NCBI GenBank assembly: GCA_024114885.1
Contig: CP099422.1
Location: forward strand, 2,790,001-2,854,000
Source: Septoria linicola
Taxonomy: Eukaryota > Ascomycota > Dothideomycetes > Mycosphaerellales > Mycosphaerellaceae
DNA length: 64,000 bases
Direction: 5' to 3'
Shown here: positions 1-9,427 of the stretch, in pieces
Layout: every line of letters begins with the position of its first letter
Numbering within the stretch: the stretch's first letter is position 1
Made by a program: the position numbers and the translations under genes
Notes under the pieces: model-generated
What the model saw: the letters and a program-made list of their open reading frames with translations, nothing else
Database searches by the model: none
Told to the model about the DNA's origin: nothing

Positions 1-1351
1 TACCGTGCGAGAGTCCATCTTTCGGACTGGATGGGAGGGCAAGTGGAGGAAGGTCACTATGGTGTATCAGTACAACTCTGATAAAAGGGGCGGACGAGAG
101 GGAATCTCTCTTGCGAAAGCAGTGGTGAGCTCTTGTGCTCGGAGAGTCTTACCTGTCTGTGCTGGAGAGTCGGGGTATGGCGAAGAGCGCGAGGCGTGGT
201 GCAAATGGAGTCGCGAGAGCGGACAGGAGCGAAGACTGGTGTTACTGCAGTGGTATGTGATGTGAGCTCTCTGCTCTTCCTGTATTGGCAGTAACGAAGG
301 AGGAAGAGGGTGTGCTGCTGAATGAAGACTTGCAATGTGTGATGCACGTTGTTCAGAAATCCGAACTCGAAGAAGTTGTTTATTGAACGGAGTGCGGCGG
401 CGGAATGCCAAGTAACGAAGTGAAGGAAGATGCAGCCTGCAGTATTCACGGTCGATCCTCGACATTGTCGACAAACGCTGACCGCGAAGCCAGATTTTTT
501 CCCTAGTGGAGGTTGCGTATAGTACACATTCAGAGCGCGTATAGCTTCGCCAGTCACATAGTGCGTGGATACTACGCTGCGCTGAGAGATTACAGCCAGG
601 CAGAATGTCTTTCCTGATATTGAGCACGACTACCTTTGTTTGCTTGTCAACAAGACACAATGCTCGATCAGAGAACCCACAGTCAGCCTCGAGCGGAGCT
701 AGAGGACACTGGAACACGGCATACAATTGAACAGTGATCTGCCACAACTTGATGTCCATGCAGTAGCCATCGAGCTAAAATTCGTTTAGTATGACGGCTC
801 AGGCTACGGTGACTCGTATCATGACCTGATGTCCGTGGCCACGACTTCAGACTCAGCCAGACTAGACTGATGTACGCCATAGCTGGCAGAAGTATCGTTC
901 CAATATTTGGGTGATTGTTACACGTCCAAAGCCTACAAACTTTCGAACGTACAGGTCCGCGAGAAGCTGAGCCGTGTTGCAAAATGCCTTTGGGGAATAT
1001 GCAAGTACTTTGCAGCCCAGTATGAGCCTTGGACGAGGTCCTAGGCTACGTACCATCTCCTCTTTGTCACTTGAGACTTCCAGACCACGACAGCTTACGC
1101 ACAGCAGAGCGGCAACTCGACTTTCGACGACCTTCATGACACTGCTTTGTCGTTCTGCAGAGACATTTCCAGAAGTGCAAGCGGGAGTCATGTTAGACGT
1201 ACATGAAAGAGTATCAGACAATTTTGAACCGGCTTGTCTTCACTGCACAAACATATGTGTTTGCTTGCGCACAGTCTTCCTGCCCTACCAGTTGCAATAG
1301 CTTCATTCTACTTCCTCTCCAAAACAGTGTCGATCAACCGATTTGGCAAGC
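1..1351. other. No recognisable gene
   Basis: Several overlapping open frames of 60-230 codons exist on both strands here, but none has a recognisable domain and they overlap one another antisense. Composition is like the neighbouring genes and shows no RIP bias. The left edge of the window may cut a gene or its UTR. The last 100 bases or so before 1352 are the likely 5' leader of the next gene. Confidence 0.5.
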
Positions 1352-2326
1352 ATGAGTGTTCATCCGGAAGAGCAGCGCCCTCCAGCACGAATGTCCCAGC
1401 GCGATGTCCAGCAAGACAAGTCAGCCTGGCAGCAGCTGAAGCAGAAGCTCTTCTGCTGCTGGAAGGTCGACGTCAGCGACCGGAACCAGGACTCCATCGA
1501 GCAGGGCCATCCACCACCATATCCTGCATCCGAGGCCAGGAACGTGCCACCACGCCCAAGACGTCCTTCTGAGCACGAGCTGAGCGAACGTCTCCGCACT
1601 GCAGGAGTACCAAGATCTTCCATCAATCCCAAGCCAACATGCACCCACAACCGCACAAAAGCAGTCTCGCAGCTTCCATCCATTGTCAATGACAGCCCCA
1701 CAGCCCGCCTCGTGCCGAGAGAACAAGATCCAGAACCAGAACCAAAGCTCACAGCACGAACGACCAGCTACGGCACAAGCTCGACATCAGAGCAGTGGCG
1801 CAGACTACACGATGAGCAACAAGAAGAGCAAGTCCGATACCAGGCTCAGGTAATGAAGCCACGCGAAGCGCAAAGTCTCCTGACAGGTGACATCGATAGT
1901 CACGACGCGAAGGACAAGGATAAGAGCAAACGCAAAGAGCCAGCTGCATTCCGCTCAAAGAGTGCCAACAACGTGACTGGAAGGCATTTCCGAGAGCGCA
2001 GCCAGCAGCGATTCGAGGACATGCGTGGCATCGGCGAGGCGAGCACTCCCACACTTCCGCCGCGCACCAAGACCGATATGCTTGTGAGTGGAGATCTCAA
2101 GGCTCTTCCATCGATGAGAAGACGCTTGGAGGCTGAGCGGCAGGCTTCGGCAGTGGAGGCAAAAATGGGAGGCGAGGATGATGAGCAGGAGCGCGATACT
2201 TCAGAAGTGCTTTCGCGCAGGCTACCGACTCCGCACTCCTCGCCACGGGCTGTCTCTGGCTATGTGTCTCCTTCGCAGATTCGGTCTTCGCCAATTCGAC
2301 CAACAGAAGCTATGCTGCATGATTAG
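1352..2326 (+). CDS. Hypothetical disordered protein, 324 aa
   Basis: A single-exon frame of 324 codons starts at the ATG at 1352; an upstream in-frame TTG at 1343 was not used. The protein is rich in Ser, Pro, Arg, Glu and Gln, has no hydrophobic stretch or signal peptide, and looks intrinsically disordered throughout. It has acidic/basic mixed segments in the middle and a Ser/Pro-rich C-terminus with SSPRAVSGYVSPS and SSPIRP motifs that resemble proline-directed phosphorylation sites. No family is recognised. It converges on the FRG1-like gene with about 130 bp between stop codons. Codon use matches the neighbours, so I think it is a real lineage-specific gene, but function is unknown. Confidence 0.6.
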   Translation: MSVHPEEQRPPARMSQRDVQQDKSAWQQLKQKLFCCWKVDVSDRNQDSIEQGHPPPYPASEARNVPPRPRRPSEHELSERLRTAGVPRSSINPKPTCTHNRTKAVSQLPSIVNDSPTARLVPREQDPEPEPKLTARTTSYGTSSTSEQWRRLHDEQQEEQVRYQAQVMKPREAQSLLTGDIDSHDAKDKDKSKRKEPAAFRSKSANNVTGRHFRERSQQRFEDMRGIGEASTPTLPPRTKTDMLVSGDLKALPSMRRRLEAERQASAVEAKMGGEDDEQERDTSEVLSRRLPTPHSSPRAVSGYVSPSQIRSSPIRPTEAMLHD

Positions 2327-2453
2327 TCCTGTGAAGGGGACGTAGAGACTCTGCTTCTCCGAGCCCGGAAGGATTGTGTTGAGCAGACTTGCAATTCACA
2401 AGACTGCTTACTTGTGGAGTACCAGAATAGCGGCAGTTCCACATAGCACTCCT

Positions 2454-3263
2454 TCATGCAAATTTGTCATGCTTGCCCTTGACCTTCACGTCCAGCATGG
2501 CCTCGTGGTAATTTCCTTGGCGCCTCGCCTTCTTGAGCTTTTTCACCTCGTCGTCCTCCAGCCTTCTTCCGACCTCGGCTTCCAGCTCTTTCCGACTGAT
2601 CTTTGCGCGCACTTTCTCTGCCTTTTCCGTCTTGTGCTTGGGCTTGAAGCGAGCCTGCATGCGAACGCGCACACTCGTCATTTCGCCCGCTTCCTCAGCA
2701 GCTCCTCTGACTTCTGCAGGACTCTTGTCTCCATCCACAGACAGATATGTGGCCCGCATCGTCGTGATCTCAAACTGCCCGGGCTTTCCCTCTGCTGGCA
2801 CAACCTTAAACGTCTCCTCCGACGACACAGCTTCTCGTGTGGAAGACAGAATGCCATACTGATCACAGCCCAGATATTTCCCATGATGTCCTTTGAATGT
2901 GAAGCTGTTCTCGCTGCCCACAATCTTCTGCGACACCCACACCTGCCGTACATCGTGGGGCTCAGCAGAATGCGGCTCATTTTCCACCATGTTCTCGATC
3001 TTGCTGGTGAAGACCCGACCAAGCTGGTCCACCGCGACACATGCTACCGGCTCGCAGGACAATACCAAGATTACAGGTCCCGCGATATCGTCTACGGAGT
3101 CTGCAGACACCCAGTTCTCGTCATCCTCGGCCTCTGCTGCAACAGACACGAGCTGCTGCTTGTTCGACAACGACACAGCATCATCACCGTCATCCTCCTG
3201 AGCCTCTCGCTTCCGCTTCTTTGGCGGCTTCTTGTCGCCTTTGAAGCTGAGCGCCTTCACCAT
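2454..3263 (-). CDS. FRG1-like nuclear actin-bundling/RNA-processing protein
   Basis: A 269-residue single-exon frame begins at the ATG at 3263 (MVKALSFKGDKK); an in-frame GTG two codons upstream is not needed. A basic stretch KKPPKKRKR near residues 11-19 looks like a nuclear localisation signal and is followed by an acidic linker. The central part carries the FRG1/fascin-like beta-trefoil signature, with GHHGKYLGCDQYGILS around residues 130-145 and a second strand set ending in YLSVDGD. The C-terminus is strongly basic and Lys-rich. Length is close to human FRG1 (258 aa). Family members sit in nucleoli and Cajal bodies and are linked to pre-mRNA splicing and F-actin binding; a role here is inferred from the family only. 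Confidence 0.85.
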   Translation of the reverse strand: MVKALSFKGDKKPPKKRKREAQEDDGDDAVSLSNKQQLVSVAAEAEDDENWVSADSVDDIAGPVILVLSCEPVACVAVDQLGRVFTSKIENMVENEPHSAEPHDVRQVWVSQKIVGSENSFTFKGHHGKYLGCDQYGILSSTREAVSSEETFKVVPAEGKPGQFEITTMRATYLSVDGDKSPAEVRGAAEEAGEMTSVRVRMQARFKPKHKTEKAEKVRAKISRKELEAEVGRRLEDDEVKKLKKARRQGNYHEAMLDVKVKGKHDKFA

Positions 3264-3548
3264 CTTCACTTTCCTGACACTCGCAGATGATGTTGATGTC
3301 TCGTGCAGTAGCGGAAGCAGTACCTGAGTGACTTCTCATTGCGCTCTAGCGGATCACTTTTTCCGAAAAGCCGGCGCAAAGTCTATCCGATCCCGATCTG
3401 CAGGAACCGAGGGAAGCCGACGGACTTTGTGACGACGATCCACCTCGATTCAGCAGCATGAGAGGCCAAGAGAGGACACCAAGACGGATCAATCTCGACG
3501 AAACTGCTGTGCACCCACACTCATCCTTGCGGCCACTCCGACTCTCTC

Positions 3549-4211
3549 ATGTTCCCCCTTCCTCTGCTCTCGGATACTCACCACCATCATGCGCAATCCG
3601 CCGCACAAGAAGCCTACTACCGACAACTTGTCCTCGCTGCAGCGCAACATCGAACTCAACCACAGCCTTACCCGGGATCCACTATGATGATGAACAGTGC
3701 AGAAAATTGCACCAAAACGGCCGCATATGAGCCTTTGACGCCTGTCTCTCTGGATGGAAAGGACAGCGACAAGCTGGAAAGTCCTCTTACGCATCTCGCC
3801 GCGGATTGCAGCAACATTCTGGAGATTCGCCGGCATCTGGAAGCCTTTTTCGCTTTCAACACGAATCTTCTCAACACAAGGCAATACGACAAGTGCGCCA
3901 TCGTAGACGGCTACGATCAGGACTTCATGGCCGCCATGCACAATCAAAAAGCCGAAGATCTAGCCGGATGGGTCGACCACCACCGCCGTGGCGCAGAGCA
4001 GTTCCCGGAATCGCAAGTCAAGATCCTCGGCATGAACTCCAAGGTCGACTTGAAGAAAGGCACTGCGTCGCTTTTTACAGATATGGAGATTTCTGGCAGG
4101 CCGGCGGGTGTTGTTATCCATTCCATGACTATCACCGAGTTCAAAATCTGTGATGGGAAGTGGTTGTGCATGCGCGCCATGGGCATGAGAGGAAATGGCA
4201 GTATTGGCTGA
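3549..4211 (+). CDS. NTF2/SnoaL-like domain protein
   Basis: A 220-codon single-exon frame starts at the ATG at 3549. The first 45 or so residues are His/Gln/Ser-rich low complexity, so translation might instead begin at the Met-Met pair at about 3684. The remaining part (about residues 75-215) has the pattern of a small cone-shaped NTF2-like domain: a helix around ILEIRRHLEAFFAFNTNLL, a second helix with DFMAAMHN, then beta strands through KILGMNSKVDLKKGTASLFTDM and a conserved-looking WLCMRAMGMRG end. Such domains occur in ketosteroid isomerase-like enzymes, dehydratases and binding proteins. No catalytic residues can be assigned. It is divergently transcribed from the FRG1-like gene with about 285 bp between starts. 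Confidence 0.65.
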   Translation: MFPLPLLSDTHHHHAQSAAQEAYYRQLVLAAAQHRTQPQPYPGSTMMMNSAENCTKTAAYEPLTPVSLDGKDSDKLESPLTHLAADCSNILEIRRHLEAFFAFNTNLLNTRQYDKCAIVDGYDQDFMAAMHNQKAEDLAGWVDHHRRGAEQFPESQVKILGMNSKVDLKKGTASLFTDMEISGRPAGVVIHSMTITEFKICDGKWLCMRAMGMRGNGSIG

Positions 4212-4561
4212 GAGGTGTTCGAGGTTTCGAATCTAAAGTGCACACCGAGAGCATGCGCTCCTGAAGTGTATGTGCAGGGAGTCCTCCTCGACAACGCCTA
4301 CATACAGCCCAGGTACTGGCCACCATGCACGGGATGTCGCCCCACTCTTGGGCTAATCTACAGCACGAGCGCGATACCGGCACCCAAATATGGCAAAATG
4401 CCTCACCTTCTGCGAACCGCAATCTCACGAAATAGTGAGAAGCAATGCGTCAGTCAGACCTGGTTAGCGCTCCTCCAAAGGCGGGAGTAAGGACTGCCGC
4501 CATCTCGAGTCGAGCTCATCGGTAGAGAGATGGCGCACGAACTTCCCCTCTCCTGCCAGCC

Positions 4562-6486
4562 TCATGCCTGTCCATTGCCCTTGCCATCATTCAGCACGAC
4601 CACGAACGTCGGCTTCTCTCCAGCAGCCTCCAGATACACCTCCAGCTCGTCATCAAGGTCAATCTGCCAGCTATCATCACCACCATCATCGCTTTTCACA
4701 AGACCACTAATCTTGGTCACGACTGCTATGTCAGCTTTGCTTGTTGCTGCGGAGTGCAAGTCCTTCATGGTCGCTGTCAGGAGCTTTCCATGCCATAATT
4801 TGGGGTGGGTAGTTGCCAGACTGGAGTTCGGCGAGAGGCGAAACCAAGCAGGAATTGGTTGAGGCGGTTGCTCGATGACGAATGGTCCTACCGTAGCCGA
4901 CAGCGCAGGGTCAAGATTGAGTGGCGGTGAGTCTGCGGGCTGAGCAAGAGTACTGAGCGGGTCACTGATGTGTGGTGGAAATCTGTTTGGGAGGTCTCCA
5001 CGTTGCTTGGGCTTGGGGACAGGCTGACCAGCTTCCCGAAGTGCTCGTGCTTCGACGCCTGCCTTTGATCGTGGAGCAGTCGCAGCCCACGCAGGGCCTG
5101 GTCCCGGACCATAGTTTGTGTTGCGCTGGATGACTTGACGCTCGCCACGCCGTGTCTTGTCTTCCCGGAAACGCTTCATCGCATCACTACACAAGAGCTC
5201 GACTGCTTTGACTTTGCGGGGATCTTGCGTGTTGACAGCTTCTTGTAATTTGTCGCTATTGGCGTCGAGCCACTGCTGCTTGAGGGATTGGTAGTGATCT
5301 TCGCCACTGAGCAGTCGTGACTCGAAGTGGGTCGCTGCCAGAAGCTCGTACAGTGATCGTCGAACAGCTTTACTCTCTGTGGGGTTGATACCGATGATGT
5401 TGTTGGCATCGGCAATTGTGATCTGCTTGCCAGCATCTCGCATCCGCTTTGTGACGTCTTGGCAGAGACAGTCCAGAGCAATGATCTTGCGATCCTGGTC
5501 TGGCTGCAGAGGATGCATCATGGCGCTGAGATGCATATTCTCTCCAATCAACGTGCGCTTCGCTTCCTCCCAGAATCCTTCAGCACATTTACTCTTCTTG
5601 ATGATGTTCATGTTCTCACAAACTGTCTGAAAGTCTTTGCGCACAGTCTGGTACATTTCGTTGCCGAGGTGCAGAATGGCTTTGCACTCGTCCAAGCTGG
5701 TCTCCGAATTGTAACGAGGCGCAAGTCCTGGTGCATCCGGAGGCAGATGGCCGAAGCCTCTAATGCGTCGTCGCCGCTTATTCGTGGCAAGTTTCTGATC
5801 GCTCTCGAGCTGAATCTCGAGGATTCGTTGTTGCCGCAGAGCTTCTTGCTCCGGGTTGAGTGGCGCCGATAGTGGCTGGCCTTCTTCGGGGTCGACTTCT
5901 AGAGCAGGCATGGCGGCAGCAATCTCTAACTGCGTTTGCAAGTCCTGTTGTTCCACAGGAGCAGCTTGCGCAGCGCCATCGCTCCGTTTGCGCTTCTTCT
6001 TCTCAGGGTCAGGTGCCTTGTATCCTGATTCATTGCGCAATCGAAGACCCAATTTCCTCCAGATCTTGCCAAAGTCGTAGTCCTTGATTTCGTAGCCTTC
6101 GCTAGCAATCGTGCTTTTGATGTCTTTTTGATTCATGTTTTGGTTCCATAGCTCCTGGATGCGGCCAGATGCGGCAGCGACCTCTTCATCCGAGAGTTTC
6201 TTGATGTGATTAGGAAAACCCCAGGCCGCGAACTGGCGCAGGAATCCTTTGCGACTACAAGTACAAGGTCAGCTGCAACATCCCAGCGGAATGATCGTCA
6301 TTCGATATACCATGGCAATTCGTTGATCGGGAGGTTGAAATGCTGGGAGAAGTATCTCTGTACTTCGGACGCGCTCTTGTGTTCTACGACGTAAAGTTGG
6401 TGGCAAATATCTTTCTTGTCAGTCCAGTCATACTTTGGCGGTCGTCCGACGCGCTTCTTCGTGCTGTCCACCACGACGTTGTTCAT
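4562..6486 (-). CDS. Clr5-like domain putative DNA-binding regulator, 622 aa, one intron
   Basis: Exon 1 runs 6486-6311 and exon 2 6254-4562, separated by a 56-nt intron at 6310-6255 (donor GTATAT, branch CTGAC, acceptor TAG). Joining them keeps the frame and rebuilds a Clr5-like N-terminus. That N-terminus comprises an AT-hook-like GRPPKYDW near residue 14, a helix with KKDICHQLYVVEHKSASEVQ, then FLRQFAAWGFP from exon 2. A second similar unit follows (IQELWNQNMNQKDI ... FGKIWRKLGLRLRNE). Then come a KKKRKR basic patch (likely NLS), an alpha-helical middle of unknown fold, a Pro-rich linker and an acidic C-terminus. Clr5-like proteins are fungal nuclear factors, so a regulatory role is inferred. 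It is head to head with the Zn2Cys6 gene at 6666. Confidence 0.8.
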
Positions 6487-6665
6487 CTTGTAGCAATTCT
6501 GTCCCGAGTTGTGTAGGTAGCAGTCTACGGTGTACGAGAGTGTTTGTTTGGAAGAAGAAGCGGCACTGGAGAACGCGACGGAGCTTGACCCGATTCGTGA
6601 ATGCCAAGGCCTTGCCTTCCCTCGGTTTCAGTCAGCCATCAGAACTTCCAACTCTCCATTCGACG
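6487..6665. promoter_or_regulatory. Shared divergent promoter region
   Basis: Only 179 bp separates the start codon of the Clr5-like gene (minus strand) from that of the Zn2Cys6 regulator (plus strand). Both must draw on this interval for their 5' leaders and core promoters, so co-regulation is plausible. No defined operator, TATA box or CGG-triplet pair could be picked out with confidence. Confidence 0.4.
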
Positions 6666-8392
6666 ATGCAAGACCAAGAGTCGTTGGCCCCTCAAGCATG
6701 CATTTCATGTCGCAAGCAGAAGCGGAAATGTGACAAAGCGCTGCCAGGCTGTGGACTGTGTCTTCGCTTTGGCAGGACATGCGACTACAGCATTTCTGAT
6801 CAACCATCGGCACCGTCAGCCGAGGACTTCGCGGCACTGCAGCAGAAGGTCGCCGATCTGGAGGGCCTGCTCACCGGGAGCAGCAGCGGTAGCAACAACA
6901 GCAACGGCTCCGATACTGTCAACGGGCTGTCCAGTTTTCCAAGCAACAAGAACAGTCCCACCCACGTCCTCCAAGCCTTGTCGCCTCCCACAGATCAGTC
7001 AAGAACATGGCCAGCTGTGTCAACCTTTCCGTCGCTGTTCTTCCTCGACTCGGATGTGTTTGATTATGAGCGTTTCCAAATCAACTCGCCATTCGTCAAG
7101 GTGCCTCCGGGCGCTCTATCAGTCTTGGGCAATTCGGCACAGTTGCGGACCATGATCGAGCAGTACTTTATCACTGTACACACCTACTTTCCCATTGTGT
7201 CCAAAATCAGGCTGTATCAGCACCTAGCCAACCCTGCACATGCGCCAGGAGCCGATATCGCTTTACTATTTCTGGCCATGAAGCTGATCATAAGCGAGCT
7301 ACCAGATGGCATGCCTCCGCAGACACAGCTCTATGCCGACGTCAAGTCGTTCTTCAGCTACGTCGAGTCGCAGAACGGCTTCAGCATTCAGATGATGCAA
7401 GCGCTGCTACTCATCTCGCTTTATGAGCTGGGTCATGCCATATACCCTGCTTGCTACCTCTCGATAGGACATGCCGCGCGTCTTGGCCATGCAATGGGCT
7501 TACACCAGCGCGATGCACCTCAAATGTTACCGCGAAGTCACACCTGGACCGAGCAGGAGGAAAAGCGAAGAGTATGGTGGGCTGTGATCCTGCTCGATCG
7601 ATTCAGCAGTATCGGCCATCGTGGTACTCCTTTCGCGACCTCCGACCCTAGCCTTGATACACACCTACCTACGGATGACAGTCATTGGGATCGTGGACAG
7701 ATGCTTGTCGCTGCTCCGCTGGCTCTCTCAGCCACTCATACAGTTCATGCTGGTCCTTTTGCCAGGACCTGCCAGGCTGCCCATCTCCTTGGCAGTATTC
7801 TTCGCCATGTCAACGACAAAGCTATGCCCGCAGAGTATCGATCAGAGGAGGCACTTCAGCTGCATCGAACGATGCGTGCCCTCGCCACTGCACTGCCAGA
7901 TGAAGCCGGCGGGGATGACATTCCACATGGCCCTTCGCTTTGTTCAGCCATGGCTATCTGCTACTCGGGCCTTTTGACTTTGTATGATGCCTACAGCTGC
8001 ACTGACCGCGGTAAGAACGAAACAACAGAGACACAACTACAGATGCAGAAGGAGAGCATTGATGGCCTTCGAGAGGTGACTGCACAAGCATTACAGCTCG
8101 CTCGACGAGTTCTGGCATTCGTGGAGCAGAGTGGCATAGGCAAGCTGAGCCCATTAGTCATTGACTCACTCTATCAAGCGGCAGCCAACTGTAAGTCTTC
8201 ACGTCAGGAACACATTGACTATGCTAATTGGCAACAGATGCGTGGTATGTGCGCGAGTCTAGCGATGCAGAGTGCCGCGAGCATCTTCGACAGATCAAGG
8301 AGATCATGCTGCTTATCGACAAGAGGTGGCGTGTCGCCGGTCAGTATTTGTCGACAGTAGTCTCATTCTGGGAAGATCTGCAGTATCCTTGA
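6666..8392 (+). CDS. Zn2Cys6 transcription factor, 559 aa, one intron
   Basis: The ATG at 6666 was chosen because it places the zinc cluster at the N-terminus; the frame stays open upstream but lacks family features. The cluster is Cys12-X2-Cys15-X6-Cys22-X6-Cys29-X2-Cys32-X6-Cys39. A short coiled coil (FAALQQKVADLEGLL) for dimerisation follows, then a Ser/Asn-rich linker. A fungal middle-homology region comes next, with the usual GHAARLGHAMGLH and EEKRRVWWAVILLDRF motifs around residues 265-320. A 47-nt intron at 8191-8237 (GTAAGT ... GCTAAT ... CAG) must be removed: the joined frame ends KRWRVAGQYLSTVVSFW and stops at 8392, a typical C-terminus for this family. The target genes are unknown. 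Confidence 0.9.
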
Positions 8393-9427
8393 GGTACTTG
8401 ACCAGACTGCCAATGCTCTTGCAACAAGTCAAATTGACTTCCCTGCGGTCCGGTATGTACGTCCAGTCAGCTGACAGTGCAGAGTACCACCATGCGAGCA
8501 CTGTGAGGTAGGCAAATTCTGTATCGCGCTGCACACAGCGGCTAACCGGGCTCTTTAAGCCAACAGAACCTCGAGCAGCATCTGCGCCCACTCTGCGATG
8601 TGGACAGCAACCCGATCATGCATTGAGGCTACTTGCTATGCTCGTTGCACCGAGCCCTGCCTTACTACTGTCAGACTACTGGCTTATTGGTGCCAAGATG
8701 CATCTTCATCACGCACTTTCCAGCACGTTCTCAAAGAGCCGAAGCTGCAGGATTCACGACCCATACTCCTCGGCACGATAGCGAGACGCGTACATGGTAG
8801 AAGTCCATGTCGAGCTGTGCGCGACTGCGATAATCGTGGTGGCCTTGGCGCTAGCCAAGCGACACATGGATTCTACCGTTGATACGCTCAGGTTCATGCG
8901 CGGAGAAACAATCAACAATACACGGAGCAGCCAATAATGACCATCATTGAATGTTTCCCCGGATTCCCTGCCAGGATGGTCCTTACTCACAACAGTGGTA
9001 AGCTGCGCCGCTAGGCTGTGACAATGTGGGGACGACCTGCGACAACTGAGGCCCATTCTCAAAGCTGGCTGTGCTCGTAAAATCGTCCATCATGGTTCTC
9101 TTGTTGAGAAGAAGAAGCATCGGCTGACTATCGTGATATGGTATTGCAACTCTTTGAGAACGACAGACATCTAGCTACCCTCGACTTTGTCCTTTCTGAC
9201 CAAAAGAAGGCCACTTAGAGGGCCACTCTTGCGCACAGGAGTACAGGTTTGGGGGAAATCGATCTTACAGGAGCGGAGGTATGCGACTTTTTTTTGCTTC
9301 GGGTCATGACACCTTAGGATGGGATGAACGGGAATGACTCGATATGAAGATGCTTAGTTCTGCAAAAGCTTCGGCTCTTTAAAGCTGCAATATATGCACC
9401 ACTGGGGGGTCGAAGGCTACTTCGCGA
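8393..9427. other. Intergenic, no gene seen
   Basis: About 1 kb between the 3' ends of the Zn2Cys6 gene and the ABC transporter gene, which converge. It contains only short unconvincing frames of mixed strand. A T-tract occurs near 9289-9295. No RIP bias is present. It probably holds the two 3' UTRs and terminators. Confidence 0.5.

Noticed and set aside
57..1300. Overlapping 86-230-codon frames on both strands at the left edge
   Set aside because: No domain, no consistent strand, antisense overlap and no splice pattern that joins them into a protein. Treated as intergenic or UTR.
2376..3290. 304-codon plus-strand frame over the FRG1-like gene
   Set aside because: It is antisense to a clear FRG1-family protein and has no domain of its own.
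6435..6665. N-terminal extension of the Zn2Cys6 regulator upstream of the ATG at 6666
   Set aside because: It overlaps the divergent Clr5-like exon 1 and lacks family features; starting at 6666 gives the normal architecture.
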